Shown here: positions 1-6,464 of the stretch, one piece after another | Layout of the letters: the number at the start of each line of letters is the position of its first letter | Numbering within the stretch: the first letter of the stretch is position 1 | NCBI GenBank assembly: GCA_014728035.1 | Contig: WJMJ01000142.1 | Location: 1-37,042, forward strand | Reading direction: 5' to 3' | DNA: 37,042 nt | Source: Promethearchaeota archaeon | GTDB taxonomy: Archaea; Asgardarchaeota; Thorarchaeia; Thorarchaeales; Thorarchaeaceae | Program-made: the position numbers and the translations under genes | The notes under the pieces: model-generated | What the model saw: only the letters and a program-made list of their open reading frames with translations | What the model was told of the DNA's origin: nothing | The model's database searches: none

Positions 1-2
1 AG

Positions 3-332
3 AGAACTATTGAAGGTGAATGTGAAGTTGTCTACGACCTCACTCCCCTCTATTTCACTGCTCATGGATATCAACTTGTCATCAACCTCGTAGAGAGTGG
101 CCTACTTCAAAGGCAACAGGGTTTAAGAATATCTGCAGATCGATTTCACCAGATGGATGAGCAACTGGCTCAGAACGATATAGAAATAGAGGTGTCCCAG
201 TCAATACAGCCATTGCATACCGTGATATCAGAGGCACTAATGTATTATATGTTAGATTGGAACAGAGAGATAACCCTCAACAAGTATTGTGTGAATCCAT
301 TCTTTGAAAGATATTTCACATGCTTGTTCTGA
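3..332 (+). CDS. C-terminal part of an unknown protein (cut by window edge)
   Basis: An open frame of 109 codons runs from the window edge to a TGA at 330-332; the start lies outside. The composition is protein-like (aromatic and acidic residues, DLTPLYFTAHGYQL near the visible start), and a chance open frame of this length is unlikely in AT-rich DNA. No signal peptide, membrane segment or metal motif is visible in this part. I do not recognise the family. The next gene is on the opposite strand and ends about 100 bases downstream, so the two converge. Confidence 0.55.
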   Translation, partial: RTIEGECEVVYDLTPLYFTAHGYQLVINLVESGLLQRQQGLRISADRFHQMDEQLAQNDIEIEVSQSIQPLHTVISEALMYYMLDWNREITLNKYCVNPFFERYFTCLF

Positions 333-437
333 CCTACTATCATTAATCTATGCAAGAGTCAGAATATCTATAGATCTATCCCCAGACGAGGATTCCCACC
401 ATTACCAGTTATTGCGATTTTTGGCTTTATGCTAATC

Positions 438-1417
438 CTAACCACGAATATAATTCACGGTTGGTTTGTTGGAATTTATTCCACGACTGGCTCTTCTACT
501 GGAATTCAATCCGTCTCTCACAAGAAGCACACCGATTACGGATACAAAGCTAACCAACACGAGGGTTATAGGAAAGCCCACCGTTGAAATCAACCATCCG
601 AAGAGTGCTATCTGCGGTATTGCAATGATTGTCGCAATGGTGCACAGAACAGTGCCTGACTAAGTATCTCAGCGATTCCACCAAATAATCCTGTGAATAC
701 GAAGGTCATTGTCATGAACAAAATTGGTAGAACATTTGATGCAGGTAACTCAAGAAATACAATCTGAGTGAATGGAATTATGATTTGAAGCATAATACCA
801 GTATTTGCTGGTGGTAGCACCAACATGATAATTGCAAAGGCCATATAGAATATGAATCCTCCAGACTGAAGTGCTCTGAAGCGTGGAATCCACTTCTCTG
901 GTTCAAAACGTTTTGCCCAGACTCCAGAACGTTCTGCAGTGGCTACACCCGGCAAGAATAGAACAGTTCGAAAGCTTGATACAGCAACATCGGTAAGGAG
1001 ATAGCTAAAATACATGGGGAACAGAATTAGTTGACCCCAGACCATTGTAGCGGACATCAGCACACAACCACCTATAACCAAGTGCTTGACAAATTTACTG
1101 CTGAACAGAAACTTCACACCCGAACCGAGTAGTTCAGTATATTCACTCAAAGTTGGACGTTTTGTTCGCATTGCTTCAACTTCTGGGAAGTCTTTAACAA
1201 CAATCATTACCTTTTCACCATCAGGCATATGAACTAGACCTTTAACACAATCGTCTGTGGTCAGTTGTAATTCTATATCATTCCCTTTGCAGACTTGAGA
1301 GATTGCATCTCGAACATTGTCATCAATTTGATTAAGAACACTGATGGGTATGAAAATTCTTACAGCGCCCGAGTTGATGAGTCTATCCACTTGATTTAGT
1401 AAAACATGTGAACTCAT
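438..1417 (-). pseudogene. Frameshifted polytopic membrane protein, family unknown
   Basis: Starts at ATG 1417 behind a good Shine-Dalgarno site (GGAGGTGA, 5 bases away). The first frame gives about 255 residues: a soluble N-terminal domain of about 100 residues, then membrane segments (around VIGGCVLMSATMVW, FIFYMAFAIIMLVL, LPILFMTMTFVFTGLF). That frame closes at 608 just after entering another hydrophobic stretch. The hydrophobic stretch continues in a second frame (TIIAIPQIALFGWL, then FPITLVLVSFVSVIGVLL) down to TAG at 438-440. The second frame is open only below a stop at 660-662, so the shift lies between 608 and 660. Repaired, the protein would be about 320 residues with one or two more helices. 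This could be a real lesion or an assembly indel. Function unknown. Confidence 0.6.
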
Positions 1418-1547
1418 TTACTCACCTCCATCGAATCATGGATAAGTTAAGCATTGTCAAAAATTCATGTCTAATAGGCGTTTAGAAATACAGATGAGAA
1501 GTAGGACTCAAAGACACTGTCGAATGTACTAATGAATATAGTCGGAT

Positions 1548-1554
1548 AAAAAAA
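1548..1554 (-). terminator. Oligo-T terminator of the DUF5320 gene
   Basis: On the minus strand a run of seven T follows the stop of the 1580-1861 gene by about 26 bases. Oligo-T tracts are typical archaeal intrinsic terminators. No hairpin is obvious. Confidence 0.45.
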
Positions 1555-1579
1555 GAATAGCCAATGAAAGCAAACACCT

Positions 1580-1861
1580 TCACTGGGATTCAAGTTCTTT
1601 CATTCGTTTCTCTATGCGTTCAAGTTCTTCACTCATAGACTCAAGCTGAGTTTGAAGGAGGTCTCGTTGCCGTTTGAGACCATCTATACTTTCTGCTTGA
1701 ATAGGAGTACCATCTTGGTTCCAATATCCCATAGTCCAACAAGCACCGCGTCCATAGATCCAACCAGGTCGTTCCCAAGGAGGTAGGTGACTGAAAGGTC
1801 CATTTCCAGGATATCTTCCACGACCATATCCTCCGCCTCTTCCGCGTCTTCCATATCTCAT
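1580..1861 (-). CDS. DUF5320-type small Gly/Arg-rich protein with coiled coil
   Basis: This 93-residue protein has a Gly/Arg/Tyr-rich head (RYGRRGRGGGYGRGRYPGNG), a central aromatic part with GRGACWTMGYW, and a charged C-terminal helix (about residues 58-92) predicted to form a coiled coil. This layout matches the DUF5320 family of short archaeal and anaerobe proteins, commonly found beside DUF134 regulators and nitrogenase-cofactor-like (NifX/NifB-type) proteins. A DUF134 gene lies about 1.1 kb away here, which supports the call. The start has GAGATGA just upstream. A TATA box at 1893-1900 and two near-identical palindromes suggest tight control. The molecular function is not known; a role in metal or Fe-S handling is inferred from context only. 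Confidence 0.6.
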   Translation of the reverse strand: MRYGRRGRGGGYGRGRYPGNGPFSHLPPWERPGWIYGRGACWTMGYWNQDGTPIQAESIDGLKRQRDLLQTQLESMSEELERIEKRMKELESQ

Positions 1862-1878
1862 TTTATCATCTCGTTATT

Positions 1879-1914
1879 GTGCATATGCACGCTATTTATA
1901 ATGTGCATATGAAC
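1879..1914 (-). promoter_or_regulatory. Promoter with paired palindromic operator for the DUF5320 gene
   Basis: GTGCATATGCAC (1879-1890) is a perfect 12-base palindrome. A second copy, GTGCATATGAAC (1903-1914), matches 11 of 12 positions and starts exactly 24 bases later. Between them, on the minus strand, lies TATAAATA (1900-1893), placed to give a transcript start near 1870, about 10 bases before the ATG. One copy thus covers the region between TATA box and start point and the other the BRE region. This is how an archaeal repressor would block TBP/TFB or polymerase. The DUF134 protein encoded nearby is the obvious candidate binder, by inference. Confidence 0.6.
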
Positions 1915-1958
1915 ACATATAAGATTACTGAAAGAGGTCAATAGTGTCACTATAGGCA

Positions 1959-2813
1959 TCATGTATGCTTGATGAATGTCCCTTCTCTATATTCTCGAAA
2001 GGCAGTCTGCAATTCTTTCTCTGTATTCATGACAATAGGACCTTGCCAAGCAATTGGTTCTCCTAAAGGCATAGCAGAAACCAAGACAAACCGCAAGGAT
2101 GAATCTTCTGCGCGAATGGTGACATATGAACCGGATTTGTAAAGAACCAATGATTGAGATTCAATAGGCATATCGTTGTCAGATGAAAAAGTTCCTGAGC
2201 CTTCCATGATATACGCAAACACTTTGTGTAAAGGATTCGTAGAATGAGTTATTTCACAACCTTCGGGAAGGAATATGTCAAGGTATTCAGGCTCGGTCTT
2301 GATCCCACGTATTGGACCTCTAACACCATTTACACTACCAGCAATAATCTTGATCCTAGCTCCTTCAGAAGTTGTGACCTCGGGAAATTCTGATGCCTTG
2401 TATCCACGATATTTTGGAGGGGTCATCTTTTCTTTTGCAGGAAGGTTCAACCACAACTGCAAACCCCGAACAGTTCCTGTGTCAGATTCAGGCATTTCTT
2501 CATGTATTATTCCGCTACCAGCAGTCATCCATTGAATTGCACCTGGTTCGATGACACCTTTTCCTCCAGTACTGTCACGATGTCTAGCTTTTCCCTCAAA
2601 CATGTAGGTAATCGTTTCAATACCTCGATGGGGGTGCCAAGGAAATCCCTTCTCAAATTCAGAAGGTTTTTCCGAACCAAATTCATCCAGTAGAAGAAAT
2701 GGGTCCATCAGTTTTGTATCTGCAAACCCAAATACTCTTGCTATTTTAACTCCGGCGCCTTCAAGAGCTGTTCGGGGTTTCTTAATTGATTGAATCGACC
2801 TCTCTTCTCGCAT
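1959..2813 (-). CDS. Pirin family protein
   Basis: A bicupin of the pirin family, 284 residues from the preferred start ATG at 2813 (MREERSIQSI). Upstream codons to 2930 are in frame, but they add a poorly conserved hydrophobic stretch and overlap the promoter of the divergent DUF134 gene. The N-terminal cupin keeps the metal ligands: His60 and His62 in HPHRG, His104 and Glu106 in GIIHEEMPES. A second cupin follows, and the length is normal for the family. Pirins bind iron or other metals; some act as quercetin 2,3-dioxygenases and others as redox-sensing cofactors, so substrate and role cannot be read from sequence. Its neighbours (DUF134, thioferritin, DUF5320) fit a metal or oxidative-stress setting. 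Confidence 0.88.
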   Translation of the reverse strand: MREERSIQSIKKPRTALEGAGVKIARVFGFADTKLMDPFLLLDEFGSEKPSEFEKGFPWHPHRGIETITYMFEGKARHRDSTGGKGVIEPGAIQWMTAGSGIIHEEMPESDTGTVRGLQLWLNLPAKEKMTPPKYRGYKASEFPEVTTSEGARIKIIAGSVNGVRGPIRGIKTEPEYLDIFLPEGCEITHSTNPLHKVFAYIMEGSGTFSSDNDMPIESQSLVLYKSGSYVTIRAEDSSLRFVLVSAMPLGEPIAWQGPIVMNTEKELQTAFREYREGTFIKHT

Positions 2814-2904
2814 CAACACACCAAGTAAACTATTGTTAAATTGTTGATAAAGAATAGGATATAGCATTTTTTCAACTCGAATAGCCAATTTTGAATGCTT
2901 GAAC

Positions 2905-2914
2905 AAATATAAAA
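2905..2914 (+). promoter_or_regulatory. TATA box of the DUF134 gene
   Basis: AAATATAAAA lies about 30 bases upstream of the ATG at 2944. It would place transcription start within about 10 bases of the start codon, so the message is nearly leaderless. No Shine-Dalgarno site precedes the ATG, which agrees. Confidence 0.5.
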
Positions 2915-2943
2915 CAACCAAGTCCCACATTTAGACGAGAAAA

Positions 2944-3243
2944 ATGAGACGACGACGACGAGGGCGCAGAGGCAGACTACCGATCCAACCAAAAATTCGT
3001 GAAGAACCTGAAACAAAGAAGCTGGTACCAGAACCAATACAAGATGAAACTGTAATCCTTCTTGAAGCTGCAGAATTCGAGGCTATGAGGTTGGTCGATT
3101 TTGAAGGGATGTATCAAGAAGAAGCTGGAGGCCAAATGGGTGTTTCAAGGGGGACAATTTGGCGTCTGCTTCAGAGTGGTAGAATAAAGGTCATTAAATC
3201 AATACTAGAAGGAAGACCGTTATTACTCAAAAGTGACGAATAG
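2944..3243 (+). CDS. DUF134 (UPF0251) DNA-binding protein
   Basis: A 99-residue protein of the DUF134/UPF0251 family. It opens with an Arg-rich tail (MRRRRRGRRGR), then a conserved segment (residues about 38-55, EAAEFEAMRLVDFEGM), followed by a sigma-70 region-4-like helix-turn-helix (EEAGGQMGVSRGTIWRLLQSGR, about 59-80). The length fits an archaeal member; many bacterial members also carry a Cys-rich tail that is absent here. The family is commonly linked with DUF5320 and NifX-type genes, and a role as transcriptional regulator is generally assumed. It is divergent from pirin. It may bind the palindromes near the DUF5320 promoter, which is an inference. Confidence 0.85.
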   Translation: MRRRRRGRRGRLPIQPKIREEPETKKLVPEPIQDETVILLEAAEFEAMRLVDFEGMYQEEAGGQMGVSRGTIWRLLQSGRIKVIKSILEGRPLLLKSDE

Positions 3244-3379
3244 AAGTTGCAATTTGATTAAATCAATATTTGCGAGGACTTATTAGTAAGGGTAACTACA
3301 CTATAGTTGATTTACTCGATAGTTTACTTTTATTTTGTTAACAAAGGAGTATCTGGAAAAGTGAATCACTTAGGAAAGA

Positions 3380-3883
3380 ATGAATATGGGAAAACGAGGA
3401 AGAGAAATCGTTAAACTTGATCTAGAAGGACTACTTGAACAACTCAACAAAGCATTTGCTGACGAATGGCTAGCTTACTATCAATATTGGATTGGAGCTA
3501 AAGTTGCGGTCGGACCTATGCGTGGAGCAGTTGTTGCAGAATTAATGGAACATGCTCTTGATGAACTTAGACATGCTGATATGTTGATTGAAAGGATCAT
3601 TCAACTGGGTGGAACACCTATTCTCAAACCAGAGGATTGGTATGAACACACCAATTGTGGATATGCTGAACCTAGCAAACCATCTGTCAAAGAATTGCTA
3701 AATCAGAACATAGAAGCAGAACAATGCGCTATTGATGTTTACACGAAGATACTGGAACTTACCAAGGACAAAGATCCAATAACATACAACCTAGCATTAG
3801 AAATTCTTGCTGATGAGGTTGAACATGAGGAGGATCTGCAAGCTTTGGTCGAAGACATGATGATTGCTAAAGATCTATTTTAA
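3380..3883 (+). CDS. DPS-like ferritin (thioferritin, DPSL)
   Basis: A four-helix ferritin-like protein of 167 residues. Carboxylate and histidine iron ligands are visible in the expected order: Glu29 (ADEWLAYY), the ExxH of helix 2 (Glu62, His65), Glu114, and the ExxH of helix 4 (Glu146, His149). Two cysteines, Cys93 (NCGYAEP) and Cys116 (EQCAIDVY), match the thioferritin signature of archaeal DPS-like (DPSL) proteins, in which a Cys pair sits near the ferroxidase centre. The family assembles into dodecameric cages, oxidises iron with hydrogen peroxide and protects DNA from oxidative damage. The ATG at 3380 follows GGAAAGA; Met3 is an alternative start. A clear terminator follows. The gene belongs functionally with the DUF134/pirin group. 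Confidence 0.85.
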   Translation: MNMGKRGREIVKLDLEGLLEQLNKAFADEWLAYYQYWIGAKVAVGPMRGAVVAELMEHALDELRHADMLIERIIQLGGTPILKPEDWYEHTNCGYAEPSKPSVKELLNQNIEAEQCAIDVYTKILELTKDKDPITYNLALEILADEVEHEEDLQALVEDMMIAKDLF

Positions 3884-3897
3884 AATTAGCAATATAT

Positions 3898-3950
3898 TCA
3901 CGAGGCAAAGTTGTCTCGTGATTTCTTTTATTCTTTCTTGGTTTTTTACA
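3898..3950 (+). terminator. Hairpin terminator of the thioferritin gene
   Basis: TCACGAG (3898-3904) pairs with CTCGTGA (3915-3921); the stem can extend inward with a few more pairs. A T-rich tract follows directly to about 3950. It lies 14 bases after the stop codon. Confidence 0.65.
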
Positions 3951-3965
3951 CTGCTTTTCACAATC

Positions 3966-4424
3966 TTATTCGAACGGTGTTTCGGGCTCGTCTATTGAAA
4001 ATGCATAAAGGATAACCAGAATCACTATTAACATAGTGGGAAGTGGCCAGAACAGATTATAGGCTGGAGAACCTATTATACTAGCAGCACCAATACCAGT
4101 CAACACTATAGGACCAAATTCCAAAACAGAAGTTAGAATTAGAGTATAGTTTTTACTAATCAGTTCTTTAAAATAAGCAATAACGGTTACTAACAAAATA
4201 ATTCTCAGAATAAGGAAAGGAGTTCCAAGGATGATTTGACTTATGTCAAGGATTTGGAAACCTGAGAAATAGAAGGAGTGAATATATTCCCAAAACAAAG
4301 CACGAATGTGAAGATTACTGCTTCCCAACCCAATGCTTTGAATAATCACATATGGCGCTATGAGAATAGTAACCAGTAGTATCACAAGTATTTTTGTTAA
4401 TCTTGAAATCCCTTCGAACACCAA
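3966..4424 (-). CDS. Four-helix membrane protein, unknown
   Basis: A protein of about 152 residues with four hydrophobic segments: around residues 11-30 (ILVILLVTILIAPYVII), 65-85 (LGTPFLILRIILLVTVIAYF), 93-115, and 125-145 (LPTMLIVILVILYAF). The C-terminus is acidic (DEPETPFE). The start is TTG at 4424 or GTG at 4421, with GGATG about a dozen bases upstream. I recognise no family or catalytic motif. It may be co-transcribed with the small Cys-rich gene upstream on the same strand, about 120 bases away. Function unknown. Confidence 0.6.
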   Translation of the reverse strand: MVFEGISRLTKILVILLVTILIAPYVIIQSIGLGSSNLHIRALFWEYIHSFYFSGFQILDISQIILGTPFLILRIILLVTVIAYFKELISKNYTLILTSVLEFGPIVLTGIGAASIIGSPAYNLFWPLPTMLIVILVILYAFSIDEPETPFE

Positions 4425-4493
4425 AATTACACATCCTTAATGAATAGTCCTACTTTCAAAGATTAAGGATTCTGATGTAAGCAAAGATGGACT

Positions 4494-4518
4494 TGACTCT
4501 AAAAAGAAAACAGAGTCA
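4494..4518 (-). terminator. Possible hairpin after the small Cys-rich gene
   Basis: TGACTCT (4494-4500) and AGAGTCA (4512-4518) form a perfect 7-base inverted repeat. On the minus strand the 11-base loop is T-rich. It lies about 27 bases after the stop of the Cys-rich gene. There is no T tail outside the stem, so termination is uncertain. Confidence 0.35.
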
Positions 4519-4544
4519 GAGTTAATCCGACTCAGTAATAGACA

Positions 4545-4709
4545 TTATTTCTTAAGTTTTAGAGAATCTCCACAGCAGCTAAATGAACAACCGCATGAGT
4601 CCTCGTCATTACAGCACTCAGTGCACTCAGATACAATCTTTATCTCCAAGCCACAATCACTACAATGGTATATCTGTCCTTTTTTCATATCATGACAATG
4701 TAATCCCAT
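4545..4709 (-). CDS. Small Cys-rich metal-binding protein, desulforedoxin-like
   Basis: A 54-residue open frame from ATG 4709 to TAA 4545-4547, preceded by GGATG. It contains ten cysteines and begins MGLHCHDMKKGQIYHCSDCG. The core resembles the desulforedoxin or N-terminal desulfoferrodoxin pattern: a Tyr-x-Cys-x-x-Cys-Gly hairpin (Cys16, Cys19), followed by paired Cys-Cys sites (Cys32-Cys33 and Cys45-Cys46-Gly). Such domains hold one Fe(SCys)4 centre. The remaining cysteines (5, 29, 39, 41) exceed what one site needs, so a second metal site is possible. The dense and ordered Cys pattern argues that the frame is real despite its length. Role inferred: electron transfer or metal binding. Confidence 0.65.
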   Translation of the reverse strand: MGLHCHDMKKGQIYHCSDCGLEIKIVSECTECCNDEDSCGCSFSCCGDSLKLKK

Positions 4710-4811
4710 AATCACACATCCATTGGCAAATGTTAGGATTTGGAGTATATTAATTCTATTTTAGCTACGAAAAAAGAGATAATGGAGCTCAGAGGAGCTC
4801 CTTAGTATTTT

Positions 4812-5135
4812 CTATTTACGTTTCTTTACAGCAATCAATATGACTATGACAAGTACGCCACCAATAATGAGATACCAAATATCTATTCCAGCCACATTGT
4901 CAGGTAATCCAAGAACATCAGGCAATGGAAGATTCGGAAGAAGTCCTCCATATGGAATGGTTGTCTTTGTAGTATCCATAGAAGAGGGAACCTCAATAGT
5001 GATGTTCTCTACATTGCTCCAAGTACTATATGCTTGATAGATATTAAAAGACCGAACTCTGAAATGGTATGTACCATTTGTCAGGGGTTCTTCCAGTGTC
5101 AAGGATGAAGTGTTCCAAGTATCCAACGTATTCAA
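4812..5135 (-). pseudogene. C-terminal remnant of an Fn3 surface protein
   Basis: The 107-residue frame begins inside a fibronectin type III domain (TSSLTLEEPLTNGTYHFRVR, then a Ser/Thr linker), and ends with one membrane helix (about residues 85-102, IDIWYLIIGGVLVIVILIAV) and a KKRK stop-transfer tail. This is the usual C-terminal end of an archaeal cell-surface protein. The first half of the Fn3 domain and any signal peptide are missing. The only available start is a TTG (5135) with no ribosome site, and the frame is closed about 80 bases further upstream. I therefore read it as a truncated remnant; a functional short anchored protein is possible but less likely. Confidence 0.5.
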
Positions 5136-5275
5136 GATAAGAAAGTAGCCAATAAATATAGAGAAGACACACGTAGCTCTAGAGCTTTCTTTATGACTAG
5201 TGTATTATTAATAATGAACGGTAAACACCATAGAATGCTGATTCCAATTAGAATGACAAGTTCTAGAGTCTGCAT
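5132..5275 (-). CDS. Possible 47-residue membrane peptide
   Basis: A short open frame from ATG 5275 to TGA 5132-5134, beginning MQTLELVILIGISILWCLPF. It has one strong membrane segment (residues 4-22) and a weaker second one (about 36-46). Its stop overlaps the TTG that opens the Fn3 remnant. No clear Shine-Dalgarno site is seen. It could be a genuine membrane peptide, matching the neighbouring small membrane proteins, or the decayed front part of an older gene. Confidence 0.3.
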   Translation of the reverse strand: MQTLELVILIGISILWCLPFIINNTLVIKKALELRVSSLYLLATFLS

Positions 5276-5329
5276 ATACAATCACACTTCTTCATAATCA
5301 TCAAATTTGCTTGGAAGTACTATTCTTTG

Positions 5330-5572
5330 TTAGAATGGATATCGATCGTCATGCCAGGAAGGAGCACGTGGTTTACACACACCTAGTAGAAGCCCAATAG
5401 CGCCCAGAACTCCAACAACAAGAATAAGCATAGCTATACTTCCAAAGAATGGTATAAATATTTCTGAGAATCCGTCCGTCGAATTAATGAAGAAAAAAGC
5501 TATTACAGCAATTCCCAAAAAACAGAAAGCACTGCAGCATCGTGAAATTCTAGAGGATTTCATCTTCGGCAT
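5330..5572 (-). CDS. Small two-helix membrane protein, paralogue of 6203-6454
   Basis: An 80-residue protein: basic head MPKMKSSRISR, then Cys12-Cys13 and Cys17 just before or within the first membrane helix (about 14-30), a short outside loop, a second helix (about 42-66) and a polar tail ending HDDRYPF. The layout is repeated by the 83-residue protein at 6203-6454: same MPK-basic start, Cys residues at the head of helix 1, two helices, Cys near the end of helix 2, and a tail containing RY followed by Pro. The two look like diverged paralogues. Function unknown. The gene is divergent from 5766-6185, and the shared 190-base gap holds a 9-base tandem repeat. Confidence 0.6.
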   Translation of the reverse strand: MPKMKSSRISRCCSAFCFLGIAVIAFFFINSTDGFSEIFIPFFGSIAMLILVVGVLGAIGLLLGVCKPRAPSWHDDRYPF

Positions 5573-5622
5573 GGTATATCATCATTCTGCTGCTCAAAGT
5601 TTCATGTTGATATGCCTACTGA

Positions 5623-5640
5623 ATATGTTTCATATGTTTC
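5623..5640. repeat. Tandem 9-base repeat in a divergent promoter region
   Basis: ATATGTTTC occurs twice head to tail (5623-5631, 5632-5640) between the divergent small membrane-protein genes. It could be a regulator site, but no partner copy was found by eye. Confidence 0.4.
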
Positions 5641-5765
5641 AAAAAAGTAGGTAAAAATTGAGCAATCAACCATTTACAATCAATGAATCTCATGCGATTT
5701 ATTCTAACCAACTTGTTCCAATTGCAAAAGTGAACACCCCATCACAGCTGGGATAGGTAATCAGT

Positions 5766-6185
5766 ATGATGAAGTATTTCGAAAAAATGGGACATGCAGA
5801 AAAACGAAATTATACAATAATTATAGTCGGAGCAATAATTCTTGGATTCTTCGAGTTCTTTGTGTTTCCAAATCCCCCTCCATTTTGGTGGAGTGTTGTA
5901 CTCCTTGCTAGTGCACTTTTACTAATGCTATTACTATGGCGAACAATCAAAATGAGCGATAAAAAGAAGAAGCCTAAGAAAAAATCCCATAAGTCAAGAA
6001 GAAAGAAAACAGATAAGACAAAGTTATACCTGAATATCGCCCGTGTGGTCTTTCTCGTTTCAGCAGCGTTTCTCATTTATGAAGGGCTTCTTGGTATTGG
6101 TGGTCTGTTCACTTTCTACGGAGGTATCGCATGTATTGGGATTACTGCGATTATCTCAGTTATTCTCTACATGAAATATGATTGA
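5766..6185 (+). CDS. Four-helix membrane protein with Lys/Arg-rich loop, unknown
   Basis: A 139-residue protein with two N-terminal membrane helices (about 16-34 and 40-58), a very basic cytoplasmic loop (about 62-88, including DKKKKPKKKSHKSRRKK), then two more helices (about 89-110 and 115-136). The symmetric 2+2 layout with a polycationic loop suggests contact with nucleic acid or anionic lipid headgroups, but that is inference. It is followed after 17 bases by the 83-residue paralogous protein, so the two form an operon. Family not recognised. Confidence 0.6.
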   Translation: MMKYFEKMGHAEKRNYTIIIVGAIILGFFEFFVFPNPPPFWWSVVLLASALLLMLLLWRTIKMSDKKKKPKKKSHKSRRKKTDKTKLYLNIARVVFLVSAAFLIYEGLLGIGGLFTFYGGIACIGITAIISVILYMKYD

Positions 6186-6202
6186 CATAGAGATGATGAA
6201 AC

Positions 6203-6454
6203 ATGCCGAAGAAACAAAAGATGTCCAGAAGTGTTAGGTGCGGCTATGGTTTGTGTCTGCTGATATTTGCAGCATTTGCAGGATTTCTTGGATTGAATGC
6301 TCTGAGTCAAAGTGAATCAATGAGAATCCCAGAGATATTCGCATATGTTCCATTCATCTTTGCAGCGATTGCATTCTCCATGGCAATATGTGTATTAGCT
6401 GGAAAATATAATCCTTCTAAAAGTAGATACGGAATAGTACCTGTGTATAGATAG
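6203..6454 (+). CDS. Small two-helix membrane protein, paralogue of 5330-5572
   Basis: An 83-residue protein: basic head MPKKQKMSRSVR, Cys13 and Cys18 at the start of helix 1 (about 16-32), a loop of about 18 residues, helix 2 (about 47-67) with a late Cys, and a tail ending SRYGIVPVYR. It shares its design and its ATGCCGAAG start with the protein at 5330-5572. GAGATGATG precedes the start. It is the second gene of an operon with 5766-6185 and converges on the histidine kinase, whose stop is only 10 bases away. Function unknown. Confidence 0.6.
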   Translation: MPKKQKMSRSVRCGYGLCLLIFAAFAGFLGLNALSQSESMRIPEIFAYVPFIFAAIAFSMAICVLAGKYNPSKSRYGIVPVYR

Positions 6455-6464
6455 TTTGGAAACA

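Noticed and set aside
466..663. Plus-strand open frame of 65 codons
   Set aside because: The minus strand in this segment encodes the hydrophobic continuation of the frameshifted membrane gene; the plus frame has no support.
3866..3883. Alternative reading that the thioferritin is a rubrerythrin
   Set aside because: No rubredoxin-type CxxC pair is present and the Cys93/Cys116 pattern fits thioferritin better.
5623..5640. Start of a CRISPR-like or tandem repeat array
   Set aside because: Only two 9-base units occur and nothing similar follows at spacer distance.
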